From Fen-1362 sp964597035 (lineage in GTDB: Bacteria; Planctomycetota; Phycisphaerae; Sedimentisphaerales; Anaerobacaceae), in NCBI GenBank assembly GCA_964597035.1, contig CAZQWM010000002.1, forward strand, positions 1-64,000: DNA of 64,000 nt. The letters run 5' to 3'. Positions 1 through 7,479 of the stretch are shown here, piece after piece. A model generated the notes under the pieces. It searched no databases. It had not been told where the DNA came from and saw nothing but the letters and a program-made list of their open reading frames with translations. Numbering within the stretch: the first letter of the stretch is position 1; every line of letters begins with the position of its first letter. A program made the translations under genes and the position numbers.

Positions 1-2164
1 CCGTATCATGGTCGTAATCGAAGCTGCCTTCACCGGGGTCGGTTACTGAGCCGCCCGCTGTCGATGATGCAGTTAACGCCCTCTGGTCTATTGCGAAGTT
101 GGCGACGACTGAGTAGTCGGCGTCCATTATTACCGTTGTCGAGGCCGCGTTCGGGTCGGCTACCTTGCCGTTATCTACTGCAGTACCTGTCCAGTTGACA
201 AAATGATAGTTCGTGCCGGCTGTAGCAACGATATTCGCATAAGTACCCTGGTCATAATAGTACGTATCTTCTCCCGGGGTCGTAACAGAACCGCCCGAAG
301 TTGATGAAGTAGTCAAAGCCTTCTGGGGAGTTCCGCCGGCCGAAAGCCACAGAGTCGTTACAGAGCTCATCGGTATAGTCAATGTCCCCGTTCCGTCGTA
401 GCTGCCGATGTAATCGCACTCCAGAGAACTGGTTGTTCGATAAACCTCGCCGCTGTCAATTGAAAAGCCCGTAAAAGACAGGTCGGTTTCAATATCGGTA
501 TCGGAGCTGGTGTTGATGATTACAACTGTTAGCTCCTGATTGCTGGGGCTTATATAAGCCGACATTCTCAGCGCATCAGAATCGTCCGTGGCATCCACCC
601 GCTCCCAGCCCGGATGGATGAAGGCCGAAAAGTGTTTGAAGCCATAGTAATCGTTGTTTATGGTATAAGTGGAAGCACCATAAGACGGCAGTGTCACAAG
701 GCCTCCATTATTCCAGAACAAATCCCAGTACAGATATCCAGCAACTTCTTCGACAGTTAGAGAGTTATGCAGCAAAAGCGCTATATTTAGCGCATCCGGC
801 CAATCATCTGTTGCGTGCTCGTACTCCGTTTGGAACAGGGGTTTGGTGCTGCCCCAGGCAGAATTAAAGTTGGACATCTTGGTAAGATATAGGTCGGGGT
901 CGTCACCACAACCCGGACTGCCTCCGTTATTGCAATTATATAAATGATGTGCGTAACCATAAAAACGGAGACGTTCGGATACGGTGAATGCATTTAAATA
1001 ATCGTCCGGGCTGTAGTCGCTTGCGCCGTCAAAGCCGCTTGTTTCAGGTCCGAGCATTTTTGGCATAGACGAACCCATTTCGGTATCCAACTTTCTCCAA
1101 ACCGCATTGAATGCCTGGTCATAGCCGGCCCTGGTTGAGTTTTGTGTGGGGTCGAACAAGCAGCGGTCATTACCATTGTAATCGGGCTCATTTTGAATAC
1201 TGATGTAGTCGGCATCTACCCCAACACCTGACCATGCACCAATACTCTCATACCACCATTGTGCAAAGCCAGTGTAATTATAATTGCCGAGACCTCCCTC
1301 GAGAGTTCCTTCGTTCAGCTTGCCGGTGCTTTTTAAGTATTCCGCCGGCGACCAGGAAGAAATCATGATTTTTAAGTTTGGGTTACGCTGCAACGCTTCA
1401 CCGACGATAGTGCCCGTATTGGACATGTAGCTCTGGTCATCTATATAGTCGTATGTGTTTCGTACCCTGTATATATCAAGGCCCAGGTCACCGAAGAGCA
1501 AGTCATAGATTTCTTCACTCTTAGTGTTACTCGTTAGCCAGTTTTCGTACCATGCGCCCGCGGCCCCAAAGCCCTCAATCTCCTGGTAGCGAGTATTCAC
1601 ATTAATCGTGCCCTCCGCCTCAGGGTCGATGGGACCAAACTCCGGACCATATACTTCCGCGTCATCGACGTAGATATCTATCCCTGAATCCGGGCCCTCA
1701 AAGTACACAAGCAGTTGCGATAATGTGCCGGTAACATTCAGTGTATAATTGCCCGAGAGTTCAACCCAGCCACTATTGTTAGCGGTTGCAGAATCTACAT
1801 TAACATATGTGGGGTCGCCGCCGTTACTTTCGTCAGTTTTCTGAACAGATACCTTGACAGTTGCACTTGAGGCGTTTCCGATTCTGACCCAGCCGGATAT
1901 CTGGTAGGTTTCACCGGGCACCATTTTGTCCCTCATATCCTGCTGGACACCCTGCCAGGTGGCGGTCCTGTTGTATGCCCGTCCGCTGCGAGAGCCGCTG
2001 TGCACGGGTGAAGTAACCGTAGTAAAGTCGCAGCCCCGAGCGGACCATTCGGCCGTGCCGCTTTCGAATCCGGGATTTAAAAGCACATTTGTGTCGCCGT
2101 AAGACGACCCCAATGAAAGAGCTGTGATGAAAAAGACACTCAAACAATAGTATTTAACAGACAT
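1..2164 (-). CDS. Secreted GH30-family xylanase with CBM and InlB-like repeats (C-terminus cut by window)
   Basis: An open frame runs from an ATG at 2164 (GGAGGAG ribosome site just upstream) to base 1 without a stop, so about 721 codons are visible and the C-terminus is missing. A signal peptide covers residues 1-22, ending in SSYG. Residues about 25-165 resemble the CBM4/9/22 sandwich (NPGFESGTAEW). Residues about 175-605 match GH30 glucuronoxylanases such as Bacillus XynC: QNEPDY carries the probable acid/base Glu326 and QTEYEH the probable nucleophile Glu447, and a C-terminal beta-sandwich follows. From about residue 610 two tandem InlB-like (Bacterial repeat) modules start with GGSVTTPGE and GGSVTDPGE; the second is cut. 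The protein probably degrades xylan outside the cytoplasm. Subfamily 8 is an inference; the GH30 call is firmer. Confidence 0.8.
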   Translation of the reverse strand, partial: MSVKYYCLSVFFITALSLGSSYGDTNVLLNPGFESGTAEWSARGCDFTTVTSPVHSGSRSGRAYNRTATWQGVQQDMRDKMVPGETYQISGWVRIGNASSATVKVSVQKTDESNGGDPTYVNVDSATANNSGWVELSGNYTLNVTGTLSQLLVYFEGPDSGIDIYVDDAEVYGPEFGPIDPEAEGTINVNTRYQEIEGFGAAGAWYENWLTSNTKSEEIYDLLFGDLGLDIYRVRNTYDYIDDQSYMSNTGTIVGEALQRNPNLKIMISSWSPAEYLKSTGKLNEGTLEGGLGNYNYTGFAQWWYESIGAWSGVGVDADYISIQNEPDYNGNDRCLFDPTQNSTRAGYDQAFNAVWRKLDTEMGSSMPKMLGPETSGFDGASDYSPDDYLNAFTVSERLRFYGYAHHLYNCNNGGSPGCGDDPDLYLTKMSNFNSAWGSTKPLFQTEYEHATDDWPDALNIALLLHNSLTVEEVAGYLYWDLFWNNGGLVTLPSYGASTYTINNDYYGFKHFSAFIHPGWERVDATDDSDALRMSAYISPSNQELTVVIINTSSDTDIETDLSFTGFSIDSGEVYRTTSSLECDYIGSYDGTGTLTIPMSSVTTLWLSAGGTPQKALTTSSTSGGSVTTPGEDTYYYDQGTYANIVATAGTNYHFVNWTGTAVDNGKVADPNAASTTVIMDADYSVVANFAIDQRALTASSTAGGSVTDPGEGSFDYDHDT

Positions 2165-2502
2165 CTTCTCCTCCTACAAAAAGTAGATACCATCCGGCAA
2201 ACTATTGCTGCAAAAATCCCCCACAATATCCCTGGATAAACAAAAAGCGCAGCATAAATTTCGGGCGTGGCCGCGCCTTTGGCAGGCATAGCTATTCATT
2301 CACCTCTCATCCTACTACCATATCCCCTCTAGATTCTATTATAACCCCCTTATTTTTTCAAGACTTATATCACCTGGCAGGTAAAAAATTAGGGCTGGTA
2401 AATATAACTTCTTGCCAACCCATAGATTACAACTTCGGAAGCAGAAAAACCCGAACCCCGATTTCCCGGAGCAATGGCTAAATAGAGGTTTTTACGGGGC
2501 CG
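2165..2502. other. Intergenic region upstream of the GH30 gene
   Basis: This 338-base gap separates the GH30 start from the end of the ornithine decarboxylase gene. A TATAAT hexamer reads on the minus strand at 2338-2343, about 170 bases before the GH30 start, without a convincing -35 box at normal spacing. The decarboxylase terminator is not evident. I see no RNA gene or repeat here. Confidence 0.3.
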
Positions 2503-3636
2503 TTAGTTATTGATATGCAGGATTTTGGCCCCCTCGAAACCGTTGAATCTTGTCGAAGAAGCTATGCTGTATGCCCCGATATTCTCAGTGCACAGATAAT
2601 CGTCGATTTCCAGATTCCCCGGAAGCTGTTCGGACAGCGAAATCTTATCGAAGCTGTCGCACGTCGGCCCGACAACCGCACAAATCTCTTTGGTTCCGCG
2701 TTTGAATGAGTGAAAATTCGGAATCCAGTGGTCGTAAACAACTCCTGAAAAAGTATGGTAAACCCCGTCGTTTATATGATAAAAAATCTTTCCCTCTCTT
2801 CTCGCCTTGCCAATTATTTCTGAAATTAATACTGCTGCACTGGCCACAATAAACCGCCCCGGCTCCGCTATAATCTCTATATCTTTCGGAAACAGCCGCT
2901 CGCACTCGCTGTTTATAATATTCGCGAGCTTTTCAAATCTCGGAACCTCCGAGTTATACGGCACAGGGAATCCCCCGCCGATATCGACTATCTTCAGCTC
3001 GTAACCCTTATTCCGACAGTTATTAAAAATCTCGCTGGTTATCTGAAGTGCCGAAGTGTAATTATCAAAATTAGTGCACTGGCTGCCTACGTGAAAACTC
3101 AGTCCCTCGACAACTAATCCGCAATCAAACGCCTGCTTTACTAAATCATCCGCGTCTCCCGGCTCAGCACCAAATTTCGAGCTCATCTCAACCTGTGAAC
3201 CGGTATCAGGAACTTTCAGCCGTAAAACCAATCCTGCTGTATCGCAGTGCTCTTTAATTTTCTTCAGTTCATCAATGCTGTCGTAGGTAACAAGGGGCTT
3301 ATAACGCTTTATTTTCCTCAGGGTTTGCTTGTCCTTTATTGTGTTCGAGAAGATTATCTTATCCCAGATGTAGAAATCCTTGTCCTGTTTGGCATAATGC
3401 CTGATGAAGGTGTAAACCTGCATAAACTCATTGTAGCTGGCAACGTCGAAACTGGCACCCTCATTGAAAAGGGTCTTGATTATCTCCTGATTTGAGTTGG
3501 CCTTGACAGCGTAATACGCCTGAACCCTCGGCAGGTGTTTCTTAAAAACCTGATAGTTCTTCCGTATTTCCGCGTGGTCAATGATAAATAACGGCGTCCC
3601 GTGCTCTTCTGCCAATTTAATAAACTTCCTTTTCAC
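2503..3636 (-). CDS. Ornithine decarboxylase-like PLP enzyme (fold type III)
   Basis: A 377-residue cytoplasmic enzyme of the ornithine/diaminopimelate/arginine decarboxylase class (alanine-racemase fold). Visible landmarks are the PLP lysine in YAVKAN (Lys45), HVGS (His182), the glycine loop DIGGGFP (219-224), EPGR (258-261) and GPTCDS with the catalytic Cys326-Asp327, then a C-terminal STRFNGF. These match eukaryote-type ornithine/lysine decarboxylases better than LysA. It would form putrescine (or cadaverine) from ornithine (or lysine). The start is GTG at 3636, preceded by GGAGAGG. It lies 20 bases after the DHS-like gene, so the two are probably co-transcribed. Substrate choice between ornithine and lysine cannot be fixed from sequence alone. 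Confidence 0.85.
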   Translation of the reverse strand: MKRKFIKLAEEHGTPLFIIDHAEIRKNYQVFKKHLPRVQAYYAVKANSNQEIIKTLFNEGASFDVASYNEFMQVYTFIRHYAKQDKDFYIWDKIIFSNTIKDKQTLRKIKRYKPLVTYDSIDELKKIKEHCDTAGLVLRLKVPDTGSQVEMSSKFGAEPGDADDLVKQAFDCGLVVEGLSFHVGSQCTNFDNYTSALQITSEIFNNCRNKGYELKIVDIGGGFPVPYNSEVPRFEKLANIINSECERLFPKDIEIIAEPGRFIVASAAVLISEIIGKARREGKIFYHINDGVYHTFSGVVYDHWIPNFHSFKRGTKEICAVVGPTCDSFDKISLSEQLPGNLEIDDYLCTENIGAYSIASSTRFNGFEGAKILHINN

Positions 3637-3656
3637 ATCCTCTCCAGCATCTTTCC

Positions 3657-4862
3657 TTAGCTGCCCAACTTCCTGATTAGTTCCTCGTGCTTTATGAGGA
3701 ACTTGTTGTTCTCAAGATACGATTTTATCAGCTTCTCCCGCAGCTCGTCGCCACGGTCATACAATCTCTTCTGCTTCTTCGCTTTCGTCGTCTGTATCAC
3801 ATAAGCAGCCATTATCGGCAGCGCCACCGTAACATCAAGATACGCCGTCACGGTCTCATCCAACTTCGTTGGGTCAATTTTCCCCCAGCTCGCCGCCTCC
3901 GACGGCGGCGCACCCGACAATCCCCCCGTATCAGGCCGGGCATCCGTTATGTTGATATCATAATCCTGCCCTGCCTCCGGAATCATCAGGACCTCCTGAA
4001 TCTGCGGCTCCGTCTGCAGCATAAAATTCTTTGGACTCCCCCCACCAATCAGAATAACCCCGGTTTTCCCTTTCTCGTAATTCTTTGCGTTCAATATAAT
4101 CGCCGTTGAGTCATTCACGTCGATACTCGGATTGATTTTAAGCTTGAACAAACTCCTTAGCCCTTTCGCCTCTGCAAGAAGTTCCAGGCCCGCGATATTC
4201 ATCCCGATAGTTGAATCGCCGGGACTCGATGTGAAAACCGGTATCCCGTGCCGGTACGCCGCGGCCAAGACGCTAACTTCGCCAAGTCCATTTTTCTTTT
4301 CGTGCTCGTTGAGGGCCTTGCCCAGATAATGATAGAACTCCCGCGTCCCCATTTCCTTCTGAAATTCCGGCCTGACTAATATCTCCATCAACCGCCTGTC
4401 CGTCTCCATCAGCACGTCTTCATAGTCGAACAGGATGTCATAAATCCTCGTAACACCCTTATCCCGCAAATCCGCATCGTCAACAAGATGGCTACCTCTG
4501 AACATCGGCAGGTTAAAGGCAAAATGTATATCGTGATACATATTCGCGCCCGTTGCGCTTAGCCAGTCAACAAAACCGTGATTCATCAGAGGAATTATCG
4601 CAGAAGGCCCTAATCCCGCAGGCGTCAAAGCCCCCGCTATGCTCAGGCCTATCGTGACGTCCTCCTGCGAATAGTTGTCTCGCAGAAGGTGACAGGCCGC
4701 CCGCAATCTCCCGGCGTTGTAGGCATCCATATTATCAACGAGTTTCACTACATCGGTCGTCTTGCTGATTGGTTCCGGAATAATCCGCTTTCCTGACAGA
4801 TACCCTGCTTTGCCTGGGCAATTCTTTTTATCTCCTGCCATCGTCTGTCCCGTCCCTTTCAT
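3657..4862 (-). CDS. Deoxyhypusine synthase-like protein, probable polyamine (homospermidine-type) synthase
   Basis: A 401-residue member of the deoxyhypusine synthase family. The NAD-binding core is visible (GLSIAGALTPAG near 72-83) and the family's active-site lysine is kept in GGGSPKNF (Lys278). Bacteria lack the eIF5A substrate, and bacterial relatives are known to transfer the aminobutyl group of spermidine or putrescine to a small amine, often giving homospermidine. Placement directly before an ornithine decarboxylase supports a polyamine role. It is longer than typical, mainly through an N-terminal extension of about 25 residues. An alternative ATG at 4841 follows an AAGGGACGGG stretch and may be the true start. 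The exact product is inferred. Confidence 0.8.
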   Translation of the reverse strand: MKGTGQTMAGDKKNCPGKAGYLSGKRIIPEPISKTTDVVKLVDNMDAYNAGRLRAACHLLRDNYSQEDVTIGLSIAGALTPAGLGPSAIIPLMNHGFVDWLSATGANMYHDIHFAFNLPMFRGSHLVDDADLRDKGVTRIYDILFDYEDVLMETDRRLMEILVRPEFQKEMGTREFYHYLGKALNEHEKKNGLGEVSVLAAAYRHGIPVFTSSPGDSTIGMNIAGLELLAEAKGLRSLFKLKINPSIDVNDSTAIILNAKNYEKGKTGVILIGGGSPKNFMLQTEPQIQEVLMIPEAGQDYDINITDARPDTGGLSGAPPSEAASWGKIDPTKLDETVTAYLDVTVALPIMAAYVIQTTKAKKQKRLYDRGDELREKLIKSYLENNKFLIKHEELIRKLGS

Positions 4863-4967
4863 AAATCAGAAACTATTTGCACTTACAATTGACTCTCAGC
4901 CACCCTCTTCTGAAGCTTATGGCGGGCATTTTAGTTTAGTGACCGACAAAAATCAACTCTCGGTCTA

Positions 4968-6659
4968 TCAGCCCATCAGCAGTTCGAACTGCTCCGGGCT
5001 AAGTGACTGCCGAAGCTTCTGCAAACCGACCAGCTCGATTTGCCGAATCCTCTCCTTGCTCAGTCCCAAATCTTCCCCAATCTGCTTCAAGGTCTTTTTG
5101 TTCTTTTTAACCAATGTTCCTTCAAGCCCGAAATGGTTTATGATTATGTACTGCTCACGCTCTTCGAGGTTATCCCGTATAACCTGTATAAGGTTGTGCC
5201 TCGCTCTTTCCACCGCCGCCAGGTCTGTCGCACCCGATTTCATTTCTTCCGCAAACTCGGCCAAATCCGTCGCCGCCCTGCCTGCTCTGCCCTTTTGTCC
5301 CGGCACCCTATGCGCAAAATCCTTGCTGATTGCCCAACTCGCATACGTCGCAAACCTGAATCCCTTCATATAATCGAATTTCTCCACCGCCTGCATCAGC
5401 GAGACGTTGCCTTCACTGACCAAATCCGCAAGATTCGCACCCGTTATCGTATGTTTGCCGGCAACGCTGACCACTAATCGCAGATTCGCCTCGATTATTA
5501 CCTTCTTAACCTCCTCCGCCTGCTCCAGATACTTCTCAATCTCATCCAGCCGGGCGCTGGGAACATCCCCGGCACTGATATCCGCTCTCGCAGCGCACGC
5601 CCGATACTTCAAATAGTTATATCTTCGAAAAAGCTGCTCTTCCTGCTGCCGGTTCAACACCGGCGCATCCTTTATTCCCTCAAGGTACTCACCCAAAGAA
5701 TGCCCACTAAGCTCAGGCCGGGCAAAACTCTCACTCCGCTCAACCCTGTCCAGCTCAATCCTGCCCCCGAGAATCCTTTCTTCAGCGTTTTCTTCGCCAA
5801 ACTCATCGCTTTCTACATACTCAATTTGTCTGGCCAGCAACGCCTGTACTCGTCGCTTTTTCAATATCCTGTAAATCGAGCTTCTGCTTTTCCCGAACCG
5901 CTTCATCAGCTCCCTGATGCCCATCCCCTGCCTTTGCAGTCGTTCAACCTCTGCCCCCTCCGCCGGACTAAGCAACTCCCCCACTTCCCTCAGCAATTTC
6001 GCCCTGTCGGGATTGGTCTTTTGATAGTTCAATAAAACACATCGAATCGTCTCCTGCCCCCTGCCGACCTCACCAGTTATCTGCTGTATTATCCGCCGAC
6101 GACTTAGCTTTGTCCGACTGCTCAGTTCCCCCGCACGTTTTATTATCTGCCGTTTCTCTTCCGATGACAGTCTTGCAAACTCCCTTGCCCTGTTAACAAA
6201 CCCGGGATTCTCGCCAAGAAACCTATCAACCGCCGATTGCAAAAACCCCAGCCGTTTCCTCCCGTTCTCAAAAATGAACTTGCGCACCCGCAGCCCGCGT
6301 TTTCGCCACCGGTCAATCGTCTTTGTCGAAACACCAAGCTTCTTTGCGAGTTGCTCCGTCGTATAAACCTCCTCGCCCTGAAGTTGCGCAGGTGGCGCAA
6401 CCTGCCCGCTGAGTTTCCACAAAAAAATCCGCAAATCCTCAGCCAAGTCCTCCCCTCTTAAAAGTCGATGCCCCACCTCCCCCTTTGGCCGAAAGTCGGT
6501 AATCCTGTAGCACACAAATTCAAAAGGATACTCCTTGTCCTTCTCGATTATATCGAGAAGCTCTTCGGCCCGGTCAACCTGTTTGCGCCGCTGCCTCGGC
6601 GGTGCGAACCGAACCTGAACCAAAAGTTCCGCCAAATCCTTGTCTCGTATTTTTCTCAT
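4968..6659 (-). CDS. Sigma-70 family RNA polymerase sigma factor with two extra HTH modules
   Basis: A 563-residue protein counted from ATG 6659; a GTG at 6689 would add ten residues but lies against a terminator. The C-terminal half is a sigma factor: region 1.2 near residues 320-350 (SLGEYLEGIK), region 2 near 390-450 (EANLRLVVSVA, LVSEGN, FRFATYAS) and region 4 near 485-553 (KTLKQIGEDLGLSKERIRQIE). After FATYAS the usual WWIRQAI is replaced by WAISKDFAHRVP, and no clear region 3 separates it from region 4. The N-terminal half has a MerR/excisionase-like HTH (TTEQLAKKLGVSTKTIDRW, about 100-120) and a resolvase-like HTH (MGIRELMKRFGKSRSSIYRI, about 246-265). No ribosome site is obvious before ATG 6659. 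Target promoters are unknown. Confidence 0.85.
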   Translation of the reverse strand: MRKIRDKDLAELLVQVRFAPPRQRRKQVDRAEELLDIIEKDKEYPFEFVCYRITDFRPKGEVGHRLLRGEDLAEDLRIFLWKLSGQVAPPAQLQGEEVYTTEQLAKKLGVSTKTIDRWRKRGLRVRKFIFENGRKRLGFLQSAVDRFLGENPGFVNRAREFARLSSEEKRQIIKRAGELSSRTKLSRRRIIQQITGEVGRGQETIRCVLLNYQKTNPDRAKLLREVGELLSPAEGAEVERLQRQGMGIRELMKRFGKSRSSIYRILKKRRVQALLARQIEYVESDEFGEENAEERILGGRIELDRVERSESFARPELSGHSLGEYLEGIKDAPVLNRQQEEQLFRRYNYLKYRACAARADISAGDVPSARLDEIEKYLEQAEEVKKVIIEANLRLVVSVAGKHTITGANLADLVSEGNVSLMQAVEKFDYMKGFRFATYASWAISKDFAHRVPGQKGRAGRAATDLAEFAEEMKSGATDLAAVERARHNLIQVIRDNLEEREQYIIINHFGLEGTLVKKNKKTLKQIGEDLGLSKERIRQIELVGLQKLRQSLSPEQFELLMG

Positions 6660-6689
6660 AGTCGGCGATAATTCTATCGCGCCGCGCAC

Positions 6690-6717
6690 AAAAAAAACAG
6701 CACCGTTAAGGTGCTGT
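6690..6717 (-). terminator. Rho-independent terminator after the corrinoid protein gene
   Basis: An 8-bp perfect stem, ACAGCACC paired with GGTGCTGT (6697-6704 and 6710-6717), has a five-base loop and is followed on the minus strand by eight U. A run of T also follows on the plus strand, so it could act both ways. It separates the corrinoid gene from the sigma factor gene, so the latter needs its own promoter. Confidence 0.85.
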
Positions 6718-6746
6718 CTTTTTTCTCAGAGTATTATCTCGCAATC

Positions 6747-7373
6747 TTACGCAATCAGCCGCTTCGCCAAATCCACCGCCGATGCAGCATCCGGAGCATA
6801 CCCGTCGGCACCTATCTTGTCGGCATAATTCTGGGTTACGGGTGCCCCGCCTATCATCACCTTCGCCCCAACGCCGGCTTCTCTCATAGCTACCAGTGTT
6901 TTCTCCATTGCAGGCATTGTTGTTGTCAATAGCGTACTAATACCCACAAGGTGCGCCCCCGTTGACTTGATTTGTTCTATGAATTTCTGCGAAGGAACAT
7001 CGACGCCAAGGTCAACCACGTCAAAGCCCGCCCCTTTAAGCATCATCGCAACGAGGTTCTTGCCGATATCGTGCAGGTCTCCCTGCGCCGTCCCTATAAC
7101 CATCTTGCCGACCGGCTGCACGCCCGCCTTGACAAGCTCCGGCTCCAGAACCTCCATCGCCGACTTCATCGCTCGCGCCGCAATCAGAACCTCCGGCACG
7201 TACACTTCGCAGGCCTTGAAGCGAACACCAATCACTTCCATACCGGCTATCAGACCCTCATTGAGGATTGTCTCCGGCGAAATCTTTTCCGCCAGCGCAT
7301 CTTTTGTGATTTGCACAGCCGTATTCTGGTCGCCCTTGATAACCGCGTCCGCCAATGCCTTCAAATCCGCCAT
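6747..7373 (-). CDS. Methyltransferase-type corrinoid (B12-binding) protein
   Basis: A 208-residue MtaC/MtbC/MttC-like carrier. Residues 1-85 form the helical methionine-synthase-type cap. Residues about 88-208 form the Rossmann-like B12 domain, with the cobalt-ligating motif GDLHDIGKN (His101), then GISTLLTTT and GGAPV, as in the family. Such proteins carry a methyl group between a substrate-specific methyltransferase and an acceptor. No cognate MtaB/MtbB/MttB-like enzyme, MtaA or activating RamA protein lies in the window, so its substrate cannot be named. It sits between clpB and a sigma factor gene and ends in a strong terminator. An AGGAGA lies ten bases before the ATG. Confidence 0.85.
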   Translation of the reverse strand: MADLKALADAVIKGDQNTAVQITKDALAEKISPETILNEGLIAGMEVIGVRFKACEVYVPEVLIAARAMKSAMEVLEPELVKAGVQPVGKMVIGTAQGDLHDIGKNLVAMMLKGAGFDVVDLGVDVPSQKFIEQIKSTGAHLVGISTLLTTTMPAMEKTLVAMREAGVGAKVMIGGAPVTQNYADKIGADGYAPDAASAVDLAKRLIA

Positions 7374-7479
7374 CTTCGTGCACTCTCCTAAAAAAACACC
7401 CCGTCATTGCCAAAGCGAAGCGGTGATTAGACAATATCTCCGCCCCCAAAGCAAGTACTAAATCCCCCTGCCACGCCGA

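Noticed and set aside
7374..7479. Cobalamin riboswitch before the corrinoid gene
   Set aside because: The gap is only about 100 bases and has no recognisable B12-box; it resembles a common dispersed GTCATTGC...GCGAAGCG repeat instead.
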